Below, piece after piece: positions 8,343 through 17,100 of a DNA stretch of 21,480 bases. This DNA is from a virus. Position numbers and translations under genes: made by a program. How positions within the stretch are numbered: the stretch's first letter is position 1; each line of letters begins with the position of its first letter. The stretch covers positions 1 through 21,480 of the IMG/VR virus record IMGVR_UViG_3300035670_001395; one strand, given 5' to 3'. The notes beneath the pieces were generated by a model. It had not been told where the DNA came from and ran no database searches. It was given only the letters and a program-made list of their open reading frames with translations.

Positions 8343-10474
8343 ATACCCTGCCCCGTTGCCCGACCATCACCCTTGATGTCTATCCTTGGCGCACCTAGCT
8401 GCCATGTGCAACCAAGCTGATTGGATTCAACCTTAAAGATCATCTGACGACCACGCACCCTGACATAAACCTGGCCGGTAAACTGCTCAATTGTTGTCGT
8501 CGATGTACGCACAACTGAGGCTGAAGATGATCCGCTATTAGACTGAGGATTGTTATACCCAGATCCTGAGTTCATCATGGGTATCAGTGTCATGGTTACA
8601 GCAGGGGACGTAGCTTCTGATCCCTCAAAGGTGATGTCAGGAAGAACCCTGTACACGTACCCTAGGTTATGGCCGTCTTGGATATCAAACTCAGCAGACT
8701 CAATGTAAGCATTAATCGCAGCCGCAGTCCCGGTCTCGTTGTCATCAACGCCGCGCTCATGGTCTACGATGTTGTAGTTATACGTTGCAGCCTGTGGGTA
8801 TTGCCTTAGACCAGAATCACTCCAAGCAGTCCTGGCCATGCTGCCGTAATACCAAATATTCTCTGCGTAGTTGTACACCACATAGCGATTAACGGTTGTG
8901 CTATTTGCAGAGCAATAGAACCACCAGACTTCGTTGAAGCCTTCGTTCGTCCCTGCAAAAACCTGGAAGTTCTGATACCTGTTTATGTCATTAAAGACAT
9001 GCCGGCGCAGGTCACAGTTCAGCGTTTGCACACGTCCGTTGTACAGGTAGAACTTGTCAACACCCATCCAGTATGTAACACCCGATGCAACCGCCGTGGC
9101 GCTAGGTCCTATGATGGACGTGTTGTCCGCCAAGATCTGAGAGCCCCACACAAGCGGCGCCCCCAAGTACTGGACCGAGAACAAAGCAGAGTCTGTCCAA
9201 ACAAGAATCTCTTGCCGCTGCTGCTGTACGGTAATGATCTGGGACCCATGAGAGAGCCTGATTGATCCGGCTGTATTGGTTGCCGAAGGTCTCCAATCCA
9301 CCAAGGATTCCTGATCGCACCAGCGAATGAGCATGGGATCAACAACCGAGCTATCAATATCATTGGTCCCAAATACCATCAGATACCGTAGCGCATCTGA
9401 GATCATCAACGAATACTGATACTTAGGCACGTCCTCAAGAACCATGGACTGTGTGCCTGATTGCGTACCAGACGTTGTAATCAGTGATCCTGTTGGCGTA
9501 GCCGAAAGGTTGGCTGTTAGCCCAGACACGTTTCTCAGGTAGTACGTCGTACCAGCCGTAAGTCCTGTAGGTAATGCGCCTGTGGTTGAAAACGATACTG
9601 CCGTACCTTCCGCCAGTACAACACCAAACGTCACAACACATGGGCCAGCGATGGTTAGCGTAACCGTACCGCCAAGACTACTTAACGCAACGCCCCTGGA
9701 ACTCAAACCACCCGTGGCATCCCAGTAGTAAATACCAGCCGCCCGTGGCCCAAATACCAGATCCTCGCCCCAGTTACCTGCATTCCAAATCCTAAGCGGA
9801 TCAGTGACTTGTGGCGTAACACCCCATGATCCAGAACCCCATGCGCCAGCTCCCCACCCAATGAGAGGAACTTGGGCAATACCTGGACCCGTATTGACTT
9901 GGAATGCGCCAAGCGAAGAACCGCCACCGTTACCAACATCTGAAGCATTAGATGTAACCGTAGCCCCGGTCGATGGATCCGTCGCCGTAAAGGTAAACGT
10001 ATTAGCCGTGGGTACAGAGGTAATTTGATACTGCTGATTCAGTACCGGCGCCGTGATGTTTCCGCCCAGAGACACAGCCCCTGAGAACGTCACGAAGTCA
10101 CCAAGGATTGCGCCATGGTTTGCGCAAGTAACCGTAATCGTCGAGGAATAAGGGGCTGTCGTTACGGCTGCAAAAGTAACAGAAGCAGTCAGGCGTATGG
10201 GCGTGATGTCGTAATACGCGCCGCCCTGCTCGATGTAATACTTGAGGTTGGTTCCAACACCAAGCAGGTTAGAGTTACTTAGCGTTACCCAGTTCCAAAG
10301 CGAGCGACAGATACCAAGGAATGTAGCTTGTGATATGCGAACCCATCCGCCAATCTTCTCAGGCGTACCTTGGCGGAAACGAACCTTCTCAGAGACATAC
10401 CATCCGTTCTCATTTGTATAACGGGTATTCTCTTTATTAACCCCAGGCTTATAAAGCGTCTTGACTAATGGCAC
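8339..10474 (-). CDS. P22 gp10-like packaged-DNA stabilisation / tail hub protein, 711 aa
   Basis: The N-terminus (KTLYKPGVNKENTRYTNENG, then VRFRQGTPEKIGGW by residue 45) is a hallmark I associate with the Phage_stabilise family (P22 gp10). In P22 this protein plugs the portal after packaging and joins the tail to the neck. The middle part carries Ig-like beta repeats (about 105-330, Thr/Gly/Val-rich). It is followed by propeller-like blades with Trp and Tyr clusters (SYWMGVDKFYLYNG-like, about 465-480; NEVWWFYCS, about 510; ENIWYYGSMARTAW, about 535). The C-terminus VYVRVRGRQMIFKVESN (about 672-688) and RIDIKGDGR (about 699-707) is also typical. Translation starts at GTG; no ATG lies close to the conserved N-terminus. 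Length is greater than P22 gp10 (about 470 aa), apparently through the Ig-like insert. Confidence 0.82.
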   Translation of the reverse strand: MPLVKTLYKPGVNKENTRYTNENGWYVSEKVRFRQGTPEKIGGWVRISQATFLGICRSLWNWVTLSNSNLLGVGTNLKYYIEQGGAYYDITPIRLTASVTFAAVTTAPYSSTITVTCANHGAILGDFVTFSGAVSLGGNITAPVLNQQYQITSVPTANTFTFTATDPSTGATVTSNASDVGNGGGSSLGAFQVNTGPGIAQVPLIGWGAGAWGSGSWGVTPQVTDPLRIWNAGNWGEDLVFGPRAAGIYYWDATGGLSSRGVALSSLGGTVTLTIAGPCVVTFGVVLAEGTAVSFSTTGALPTGLTAGTTYYLRNVSGLTANLSATPTGSLITTSGTQSGTQSMVLEDVPKYQYSLMISDALRYLMVFGTNDIDSSVVDPMLIRWCDQESLVDWRPSATNTAGSIRLSHGSQIITVQQQRQEILVWTDSALFSVQYLGAPLVWGSQILADNTSIIGPSATAVASGVTYWMGVDKFYLYNGRVQTLNCDLRRHVFNDINRYQNFQVFAGTNEGFNEVWWFYCSANSTTVNRYVVYNYAENIWYYGSMARTAWSDSGLRQYPQAATYNYNIVDHERGVDDNETGTAAAINAYIESAEFDIQDGHNLGYVYRVLPDITFEGSEATSPAVTMTLIPMMNSGSGYNNPQSNSGSSSASVVRTSTTTIEQFTGQVYVRVRGRQMIFKVESNQLGCTWQLGAPRIDIKGDGRATGQGI

Positions 10475-10477
10475 GTT

Positions 10478-10984
10478 CTACCCCGCGAGATACAAGGCAC
10501 GTTCAGCTTTGCGACGGCGTACTAATCCCGGTAATACCTTGCCACCGCCCATAGTCCACATCATAAACGCTTCCGCTGCGCCTTCATAGTCGGCGCGGTT
10601 GTTCTTCATTCTTATCGTAGAACTCTGATAACGCCCAGGTCCAGCGTTGAACGCAAAACTAACCACAGCGTCGAAGCTTGACTGACGGCCAGCAAGATTA
10701 GGAGACATTCTAAGAACACTGCGTTCAAAACGGACGAGATCATCCTCAAAAAGGCGATCAATCTCCTCTTGCGTCCAAGTACGATTATCCTTGGCTGCGA
10801 GCGGGTAGTCCTTGCGAAGGATGCCGGTATAACCATCTTTCCTCAACGCCGGTAATTTGATCTGATCTTGGTACAGAACATGGCCGTAACCAACGGTCCA
10901 AATGTGGGCTGGGCATAAGTAAGGCTTGAGACTCTTGCCCTCAAACCTGTGCATCAACTCAATGCCAGCCTGACCCGTTTTCAC
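10478..10984 (-). CDS. Endolysin, GH24 lysozyme (muramidase), 168 aa
   Basis: This enzyme should cleave the glycan backbone of peptidoglycan at the end of infection. The N-terminus fits the T4/P22-type GH24 active site: E15 in HRFEGKSLKPY, residue 24, and T30 in WTVGYGH, with the canonical E-x8-[D]-x5-T spacing. The middle position is Cys24, not Asp; from memory some phage GH24 endolysins share this change. Downstream come FDAVVSFAFNAGPG (about 104-117) and PGLVRRRKAERALYL (about 152-166), both typical. There is no N-terminal signal-arrest helix, so export should depend on the holin. Translation starts at GTG, overlapping the holin stop (GTGA). The length is normal for the family. I saw no Rz/Rz1 spanin pair nearby. 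Confidence 0.92.
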   Translation of the reverse strand: MKTGQAGIELMHRFEGKSLKPYLCPAHIWTVGYGHVLYQDQIKLPALRKDGYTGILRKDYPLAAKDNRTWTQEEIDRLFEDDLVRFERSVLRMSPNLAGRQSSFDAVVSFAFNAGPGRYQSSTIRMKNNRADYEGAAEAFMMWTMGGGKVLPGLVRRRKAERALYLAG

Positions 10985-11484
10985 TTCTTGTTCCAGCTTC
11001 TAGAACCAAACCAAAACCCAATGATGCCGCCGAGCATTGCCATCTCATCATCAGAAAAGATGATCGCACTGACCCGGATCAAATCATCAATGTTCTGTAC
11101 AAGGTGAGGATGCTGCCAGATGTAATAAGCAAGCACTGCGTTGATGGCAATCAGTTCTAGGATCAGCAGGTAAGTGACGTTAGGACGTACCGTACCGATG
11201 TAGTTCACTACCCACTTGCTGGATTTCTCAATGATCTGCTTGTCATGATCTAACGCAGCAACTGTCATTTGAGCGTCAGTCTGCATGGCAATCTGATCGG
11301 TACGAATCTCTTCCACGCGCTGTTGAGCAAGGTAGCCTTCTTTGGCAAGTGCGAGTTCACGCTCTGATTGCATCCTCGCAAGCTCAAGCTCATGGGCTTG
11401 GTCGGCTTTGTTTTGGAAATAATCAAGCAGTTTGGGAAGGCCCGAGATCAGCAGGCCACCGAGCGTTGAGAGGAGTGACAGCAT
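10981..11484 (-). CDS. Holin, GTA-type three-transmembrane family (GTA_holin_3TM-like), 167 aa
   Basis: Hydrophobic segments are at about 4-20 (LLSTLGGLLISGLPKLL), 99-121 (around YLLILELIAINAVLAYYIW) and 146-160 (MLGGIIGFWFGS). A charged, probably coiled-coil stretch with AHELELARMQSERELALAKE (about 29-48) lies between the first two. The RPNVTYLLILE segment and the FWFGSRSWNKK end match the holin family named after gene-transfer-agent release. It should permeabilise the inner membrane to release the endolysin, whose gene overlaps its stop codon (GTGA). The start ATG is two bases after the upstream stop. Family call is by recognition, without a profile search. Confidence 0.83.
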   Translation of the reverse strand: MLSLLSTLGGLLISGLPKLLDYFQNKADQAHELELARMQSERELALAKEGYLAQQRVEEIRTDQIAMQTDAQMTVAALDHDKQIIEKSSKWVVNYIGTVRPNVTYLLILELIAINAVLAYYIWQHPHLVQNIDDLIRVSAIIFSDDEMAMLGGIIGFWFGSRSWNKK

Positions 11485-11486
11485 GA

Positions 11487-11903
11487 CTAACCCTTAGCTG
11501 TTACGATGTCTTGGCCTTTTTTAACCGTAACCTTGGAGCCTTCAACATCAACTTGCATAGGCTGCTCGGCTCGGTCTAGTTTGTCAAGACGGTGGATAAG
11601 GTCTTTGATGACTTCAAACTCAGGCTTCTCTTGCTTGGCTGCGGTTCCAGCAATGCCGTTTAGCATCTGAATAAGTGCAGTAAGTGAAGCGCCAAGCAAG
11701 CCCATTACAGCGGCGATTTTTTCGCCATCAAGGAAAAGCGATGCACCAACACCCACGAGTACGATTAGGAAGATATACAGTAAGCCATCTTCGCCAATGG
11801 CTTTACCTGCTACTTCTTTGGCCGAGTCTTGTGCTTTAAGCTCATCAAGCCTAATTCTGGCCTGGGCTTTAAGGACCGCCAGTTCGTGGGCCTTTTCTTC
11901 CAC
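11487..11903 (-). CDS. Two-helix membrane protein of the lysis cassette, possible accessory holin or antiholin, 138 aa
   Basis: A charged helical N-terminus (about 1-37, KAHELAVLKAQARIRLDELK) leads to two hydrophobic helices, about 41-58 (LLYIFLIVLVGVGASLFL) and 63-85 (IAAVMGLLGASLTALIQMLN). The C-terminus is soluble and charged, with EVIKDLIHRLDKLDRAEQ (about 98-115) then a short beta-like tail. It lies directly upstream of the GTA-type holin, whose soluble segment begins with the same AHEL pattern. A second holin, antiholin or lysis regulator is plausible; no family name is certain. The only possible start is GTG: the frame is closed by TGA three codons earlier and has no ATG near the N-terminus. 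The ribosome site is weak, so coupling to the 48-aa gene is likely. Confidence 0.72.
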   Translation of the reverse strand: MEEKAHELAVLKAQARIRLDELKAQDSAKEVAGKAIGEDGLLYIFLIVLVGVGASLFLDGEKIAAVMGLLGASLTALIQMLNGIAGTAAKQEKPEFEVIKDLIHRLDKLDRAEQPMQVDVEGSKVTVKKGQDIVTAKG

Positions 11904-11905
11904 CT

Positions 11906-12052
11906 TTAAGACTCACTGCTATCAGGAACCTGTGGCGTCCCCTGGGCTTTGATCTTTTCAATCAGATTGGCAACCTGTGCGTAGGGCAACTGCCCTAGCG
12001 TGGTTAGGATCTGATTTACTTCCTCAAGGGAAAGCTCTAACTTGATATTCAT
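11906..12052 (-). CDS. Conserved small phage protein, 48 aa, function unknown
   Basis: The peptide begins MNIKLELSLEEVNQILTTLG and continues with a second amphipathic helix (PYAQVANLIEKIKAQ) and an acidic Ser-rich tail. I recognise the MNIKLEL...EEVN.IL..LGQ.P pattern from many phages, where it sits near lysis or fibre genes without known function. It looks like a two-helix protein that could dimerise. The ATG at 12052 is preferred over an upstream TTG at 12100, because it begins the recognisable sequence and its ATGA overlaps the stop of the upstream frame. A weak GGAG lies ten bases upstream. Confidence 0.72.
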   Translation of the reverse strand: MNIKLELSLEEVNQILTTLGQLPYAQVANLIEKIKAQGTPQVPDSSES

Positions 12053-12116
12053 ACGGAATCGGCTCCAATCGAATCTGCCGCAGGCACTATCCACTGACAA
12101 GTTGCTTTTGTTGCAT
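12049..12116 (-). pseudogene. Possible frameshifted micro-ORF (about 22 codons)
   Basis: A good ribosome site (AGAGG, six bases) precedes an ATG at 12116, but that frame stops after nine codons. The frame two bases on stays open as ATKATCQWIVPAADSIGADS and ends in a TGA that overlaps the ATG of the 48-aa gene as ATGA, the junction used throughout this operon. One extra G after the ATG would join the two into a 22-23 residue peptide beginning MATKATCQW. Either a one-base deletion or a sequencing error has broken it, or the arrangement is chance. Any function is unknown. Confidence 0.4.
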
Positions 12117-12122
12117 GGCTAA

Positions 12123-12126
12123 CCTC
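12123..12126 (-). promoter_or_regulatory. Shine-Dalgarno site before the broken micro-ORF
   Basis: GAGG lies six bases before the ATG at 12116. It has no intact gene directly behind it, which is the main reason to suspect a frameshift there. Confidence 0.4.
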
Positions 12127-12129
12127 TTA

Positions 12130-12492
12130 TCAAACTGGCCCTTGGAACCAACCACCGGCAAAAGTTCTTACTGGATCGGCTGGCAAAACAATATTAGAAC
12201 GCATGTTCTCAGGCAATAAACCTGTAAGTATCCGTATATTGACATGCCATCCAGGTAGTGGCTCCATCTCAGGTACGTCATCAACCACAACACCCGTTGG
12301 CTTGTAAATGATGCCAATGACATCAAAATCGATTCCAGGTGCTGCAAGCCATGAGTTGATGATGACAGGCTCTGGAGGCTCTTGATCAGGCTCTACGGTC
12401 TGAGGTGCGTACTCGTAATGCACCCACCCTTCAGAAGCAGCAGCGGCCCACCATGCAGCCTCATCAGCAAATTGTAATCGGTAATCGTTCAT
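12130..12492 (-). CDS. Small phage protein beside fibre genes, 120 aa, function unknown
   Basis: The protein starts MNDYRLQFADEAAWWAAAAS. It has an acidic Pro-rich loop (EPDQEPPEPVI), a central strand pair DFDVIGIIYKPTG, and a C-terminal part with GWHVNIRILTG and a Trp-rich end. The pattern of an aromatic N-terminal helix, a D.IG.IY strand and a HVN.R segment is familiar from small proteins next to phage fibre genes. I cannot name a function; a tail-associated or fibre-assembly role is possible. A start four codons earlier overlaps the fibre stop (ATGA), but GAGG six bases before the ATG at 12492 and the usual MNDYRLQ beginning favour the internal start. Confidence 0.75.
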   Translation of the reverse strand: MNDYRLQFADEAAWWAAAASEGWVHYEYAPQTVEPDQEPPEPVIINSWLAAPGIDFDVIGIIYKPTGVVVDDVPEMEPLPGWHVNIRILTGLLPENMRSNIVLPADPVRTFAGGWFQGPV

Positions 12493-12498
12493 GGGTGA

Positions 12499-12502
12499 CC
12501 TC
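12499..12502 (-). promoter_or_regulatory. Shine-Dalgarno site that decides the start of the 120-aa gene
   Basis: GAGG with a six-base spacer precedes the ATG at 12492. It lies within the alternative upstream start codon region and the stop of the 565-aa gene, which supports the shorter form. Confidence 0.55.
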
Positions 12503-14198
12503 ATGAGGTTAAGGCTTGAAGTTGAGCGTTAGTCAGACGTAGCGGGTAGTAGGCTAGTTTTTTGATGCGGCCATTGATTGAATTACCCGTTGTACGCCAA
12601 TCCCCAATTTTTAACTGGTTGACAACAGGTAAAATGCCATTTGTACTAGTAGCAACTGTGCCGTTGTTCAAGCAAATAGCTTGATCCGAAACCTTGTAAA
12701 CAGAAGCGTATCTACCAGAAACGTTTACGGAAGCGGTGTTTGCTGTGATTGCGTTTGTCCAACTAACACCATTTACAGCGCCAGCCGATCTACCAGAACC
12801 GCTTGTGTTGTTTTGAAGAACAATGTAATTGTTGCTGGTACCATCGTGCAACATTGCATAGACTGGAGATGTTGTAAAACTTCCGGCAGCAGCTTCCACA
12901 TACAACGTACCCTCAGCTTGGTTATACCAACTCGTGAAGTTACTACCCGTCATGCTGGCAGCGTCAGTATTGCGCGTAACCGTTGCGGATGTTGTGGCGA
13001 TATAGCTGGTGGCAAAAGCTCCGGCTTCTAGTTGAGCGCCCCAGATGTAAACACCAGCATAGCCATTTCCTGTGTATGTAACGTTGGTATCTGTATCTGC
13101 AAGTAAGATGCCAATCTGTCCACTTGCTGTCGCTGCCGCAGTAATTGTGATGCTACAACGATACCAACCATTACCTACGTTAGTAATTGATGCTGAAGTA
13201 AAACCAGCGTCTTGACGAGTAATCAAACCTGTTGAAAGGTTGAATACTGCAGTTGAACTAGTAAAAACACTGTTGACGGAAAACGCCAAAATAGCGACAC
13301 GAATGCGTTCTGCTGCTTTTGCATAAACCGAATAGCTGTATGCAGTTCCACTTGTATATGAAAAAGCTTCTGCGGTGTAGTGAGTATTACTTGCGGTTGT
13401 ATCCTCAACTAACTTATCTCCTGTGAGCGTCCCATCAGGTGCAACAATGGTATTTGCCGTAATGCTGGATCGAGTCTTTGACCAAGCAGCATTACTGAAA
13501 TCCGCACTGTAAGTCAGCAGATTCGTCCGCTGTTCCTCAATTAGCAGCTCTGGCGGTTCATCCGTGGTGGGGTTGCTATCAAGTCGTGCCACACCTGATG
13601 CCGCTGTGAGCAGCACAGGAATGTAGTTGGTAATGGGCTGCGTGGTCGTGGCTGTGTAGGCAGTGACCGATGAGCGTTGTTCTAGTTGAGCGCCCCAAAC
13701 TTCAATGGCATCACCGCTAGTAACTACACGCACACCAGCAGTTTTTGACCCAGCAGCAACGGTTTGCGTAACGTCATATCTAGCCCATGTTCCGGTAATA
13801 ACTTTTGTTGTCCATGTGCCATTGTCAGCAGCAATATCAATGTTGCCGGTTCCCGTTACCCTACGAAGCCAAACACTAAAAGTATATGATCCTGCAACCG
13901 CCGTGTAGCCTTGTGTCAGCACAGCATTAGCCGCACCAGCAGTAAATTCAGTTGCAGTAGAAGTGCTATCTGGCGCTGTTTTTCCTGTAACGGGCGTTAG
14001 ATTTGTAACCGTCCATGTTGCGCTGTAATCTTGGCTTTGCAATATCAAATTCTGCTCTGCCATCGCAGTCGTGACCCCATCGTAATAAGTCGCTGTGGTC
14101 GTGCGGGTGAAGGTAACGCGAGGGTCTAGCTTCTTGGTATTCGCAAAATCAAGTGATAGCGAAGGTTTGATTGCTGGGAAGTTGGATGCGATAGCCAT
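12501..14198 (-). CDS. Putative receptor-binding/fibre protein: two jelly-roll-like modules and C-terminal LamG-like domain, 565 aa
   Basis: The N-terminus (SLSLDFANTKKLDPRVTFTR, then TTATYYDG) is a common lead-in for phage proteins with carbohydrate-binding-like modules. Module 1 (about 49-185) begins NLILQSQDYSATW and ends VWGAQLEQRSSVTAYTATT. Module 2 (about 225-405) begins NLLTYSADFSNAAWSK and ends IWGAQLEAGAFATSYIATT, so the two are diverged copies. The C-terminal part (about 410-565) has strands around GTLYVEAAAGSF, NYIVLQNNTS, LKIGDWRTTG and GRIKKLAYYPLRLT, the signature of a concanavalin A-like (LamG) sandwich. It probably binds host surface glycans as part of the tail or a head fibre; binding is inferred from folds. 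The start overlaps the upstream fibre stop (TAATG), with GGAG seven bases upstream. Confidence 0.82.
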   Translation of the reverse strand: MAIASNFPAIKPSLSLDFANTKKLDPRVTFTRTTTATYYDGVTTAMAEQNLILQSQDYSATWTVTNLTPVTGKTAPDSTSTATEFTAGAANAVLTQGYTAVAGSYTFSVWLRRVTGTGNIDIAADNGTWTTKVITGTWARYDVTQTVAAGSKTAGVRVVTSGDAIEVWGAQLEQRSSVTAYTATTTQPITNYIPVLLTAASGVARLDSNPTTDEPPELLIEEQRTNLLTYSADFSNAAWSKTRSSITANTIVAPDGTLTGDKLVEDTTASNTHYTAEAFSYTSGTAYSYSVYAKAAERIRVAILAFSVNSVFTSSTAVFNLSTGLITRQDAGFTSASITNVGNGWYRCSITITAAATASGQIGILLADTDTNVTYTGNGYAGVYIWGAQLEAGAFATSYIATTSATVTRNTDAASMTGSNFTSWYNQAEGTLYVEAAAGSFTTSPVYAMLHDGTSNNYIVLQNNTSGSGRSAGAVNGVSWTNAITANTASVNVSGRYASVYKVSDQAICLNNGTVATSTNGILPVVNQLKIGDWRTTGNSINGRIKKLAYYPLRLTNAQLQALTS

Positions 14199-17100
14199 TA
14201 TTGGACTCCAAATATCTCAATCAGGAAGCGACCTGCCGTATAAGTGGCATTCGACGTAGACTGCCCAACAAGGTAAAAGTACGCATTCGTGGCTGGATCA
14301 GCGGCAAAATAAGTCACAGTACCTATGGACTGCGTACCCGCATTGATGATCTGTGTCTCAGTCAAAGCGGTAATCGCTTGATCTTCAACCCCTGTACCTT
14401 CCGTTGCTGAGTAAAGGTCAATGTCCGTATCGCCCCCTGCCGGTGTCTCAAGGCAAGTCATCCTACCGCCCAGTACCGTCATGGCAGGTAGTTGAGCAAT
14501 GTAGCAAGGTAGTGCAGTGCCGTTTACACCAATGATGTCCCCTGCCGTTCCGCCTGAGTTCAGGCCGGTTAAGTCAATCAGGATCGTCATGCGGTAGATG
14601 CCACCCGATAAACCACCATTGGCTTTGCAGATTGTCCCTGTGCCTGTGGTAATGCCTGTGCCGATGTTCAGAGCAGGCGTTTCTGTATCAACGTAAGCAT
14701 TGGCTCCAAGGTACTGATTGAGCGGTATCTCGTTAGCACCTGTGCCGATGTCTGATTGTTGAACGATAGGGTCAGCCGCTGAAACCGTACCGCCGAAATA
14801 CACCGTTCCTGCGGCCACATAAAGTGCGTAGGGGTTGGTGATAGTGACGTTGGAGCCTGCACTCGGTGCGCCATCAATGTAAAGCGTTGAGGCATTTGTG
14901 TAAGTAACCGAAGCATTGCTTGCTGCAATTGCTGGGTTATCAAACGAAACAATCGTGCCGTGGGTTACCGTGCCTGATGCGGCGGTGATGCCATCCGTGT
15001 ACGTCGTGTTGGATGAGTAAAGTTTTGCGGCCACCGTGGTTGATAACGCTGCGCCGGTAGCGGCTGAATAACCAACGGTTGTTAAACCTGAAGCATTGAT
15101 CCTCACCCGCTCAGTCGGAGATGAAGCGCCATCAGCAGTGGTGCTGAGCGCCAATCGACCGGGCATGTCGTTTGTGCCGGGGGTGCCGTCTACGGCTGAG
15201 GTGATACTCGCTGCTTGAAGGAAATTAGTGCCATCTGAACCTACAAACCGCAAGGTACCAAGCCCATCGTCAATATTTACTACTGTTTGGGATCCATAAG
15301 TCGCATTGCGACTTTTTAGGAATTGAATAGATGGAGCAAGATTGTCACTAGAATATCTAACAAATGCGGCAGCAATACCAGCAGAGTTGTTTATCTGTAC
15401 TTGAGATTGAATCCCTGATAGACCGGAAACGCTATTTGTAGCGTTTACCAATACGTTTCCATCCGCAGTAACCACAAACGGCGAAGCATCTGGATTCGCT
15501 GAATCCTCCACCACCAGCGCATTGCCTGTGCCGGTCTGGGTGATGCGTAGAGCGTTGCTCGTACCCGTATTTGTAATGACTACTGAGCCGTTGCCATTGG
15601 GCGTGAGGGTCATGTCACCGTCGACCCCGTCAGCAATCGTGATCGAACCTGAGTTTGTTCCTGAATTGGTATTCAGGATGAGGTCGCCCGTGCCGTTGGT
15701 CGTCAGCGTGGCATTAGCATTGGAGTCTCCAATCCGCACGGTGTCCGCAGTGAGGTGAACATCGCCCGTTCCGTTAGGAGCAACTTCAATATTGCCGTTT
15801 GTGCCTTGATTGATGACAATCGTGCCTGAGTTGGTGCCTTCATTTGTGCTTAGGGTTAGATTGCCCGCACCGTTAGTAGTGATGGTAGCGGCAGCACCAG
15901 AATCTCCAACGCGCAAAGTGTCGGCATCTACTTGAACATCGCCCGTTCCGTTAGGTGCAAGAACAATGTTGCCATTCGCGTCCGTGCTACTGAGTGTGTT
16001 ACCCGACAAGTTCAGGTTATCAACATTCAGTTGCGTGGTTACCGTGATAATGCCAGTGGAGTCAGCAATACTTGCTGCTGCGGTTCCATCCTTGGCTTTT
16101 ATGTTGGTGACCTCCAAATTGGTCATGTCAAACGTCGTGGCATTAACGGCACCAGACACTGTCAAGTCAGTGCCGTTGAACGTCAAATTAGCGGAGTCTT
16201 GTAGCAACCCCGATGTACCTGCATAGGTCACTCGGCTAGAAGTCAGCGAAGACAGTTGCAGCGATGCGCCTGCTACTGTGCCTGTCAAGGTTGGAGAACC
16301 CGACATCACCACATTGCCAGTTCCCGTGATGGCGTTGCTCACCAACCCCTTGGAGCCGTCAGTGAACACTGCCTGCGAAGCCGTTAACGCCGACATCACC
16401 GGAGCCTGGCTAACCGTCATCACTCCAGTTATATCAGCAATACTTGCTGCTGCCGTGCCATCTTTGGCCTTGATGTTGGTTACTTCAAGATTAGTTAGGT
16501 CTAGCGTCGTTAAATTTAATGTGGTGGCATTGACCGTTCCGTTGAGCGTGATCGTGGTGCCATTGGTTGAGCCAATTGTAATGGCCGTGGTGCTTGTGGA
16601 TACCCCACCTGTTCCGATGTTGATTGTTTTGGTTAGGCTACTTTCAGTGGCTCCGGTGCCAATTGCAAGGGTGTGGGTCTTGGTTGACTGATCAAGCGTG
16701 ATGGTGCCGGTTTGAGCGGCACCCCCTGCTGTCCAAGTGCCGGAAGTTTGCGATGTGCCTAGTGCGATGTTGTCGGTTGTGGCCGACATCGTAACCTCAC
16801 CCGAAAATGTCTGAGTTCCTGTGAATGTCTGAGCCGCATCTGTCCGTGCAATCGTTGCACTGGTCCCTGGAAAGGTCATCGTGGTGCTATCAGTGCCTGC
16901 TAGCGTCAGGCTATTGCTAGCCGTTAGTGTCTTACCATCAGCAATTGTTAGTGTGGCACTGGATGCCGGAGCAGTGATCGTGACTTTGTTGTAAGCCCCG
17001 GCTGTGATGTCACCTGTCGTATCAGCAATCGTGGCTGCTGAGTTCTGGATAACCTTGCCGGTCGTACCATCAAATCTTGCAATAGCGTTATCTGTGGATG

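Noticed and set aside
11906-12100. Longer form of the 48-aa gene from a TTG at 12100
   Set aside because: The added residues match nothing, TTG lacks a ribosome site at a suitable distance, and the ATG at 12052 begins the recognisable sequence.
15590-16500. CRISPR-like array in the fibre gene
   Set aside because: The repeats are coding, in frame, of 59 residues and diverged at third positions, with no short spacers.
15522-16691. Several Val/Ala-rich open frames on the plus strand (about 15522-15758, 15966-16226, 16278-16691)
   Set aside because: They lie opposite the repeat-rich fibre gene, share its periodicity, have no ribosome sites and resemble no family; they are antisense shadows.
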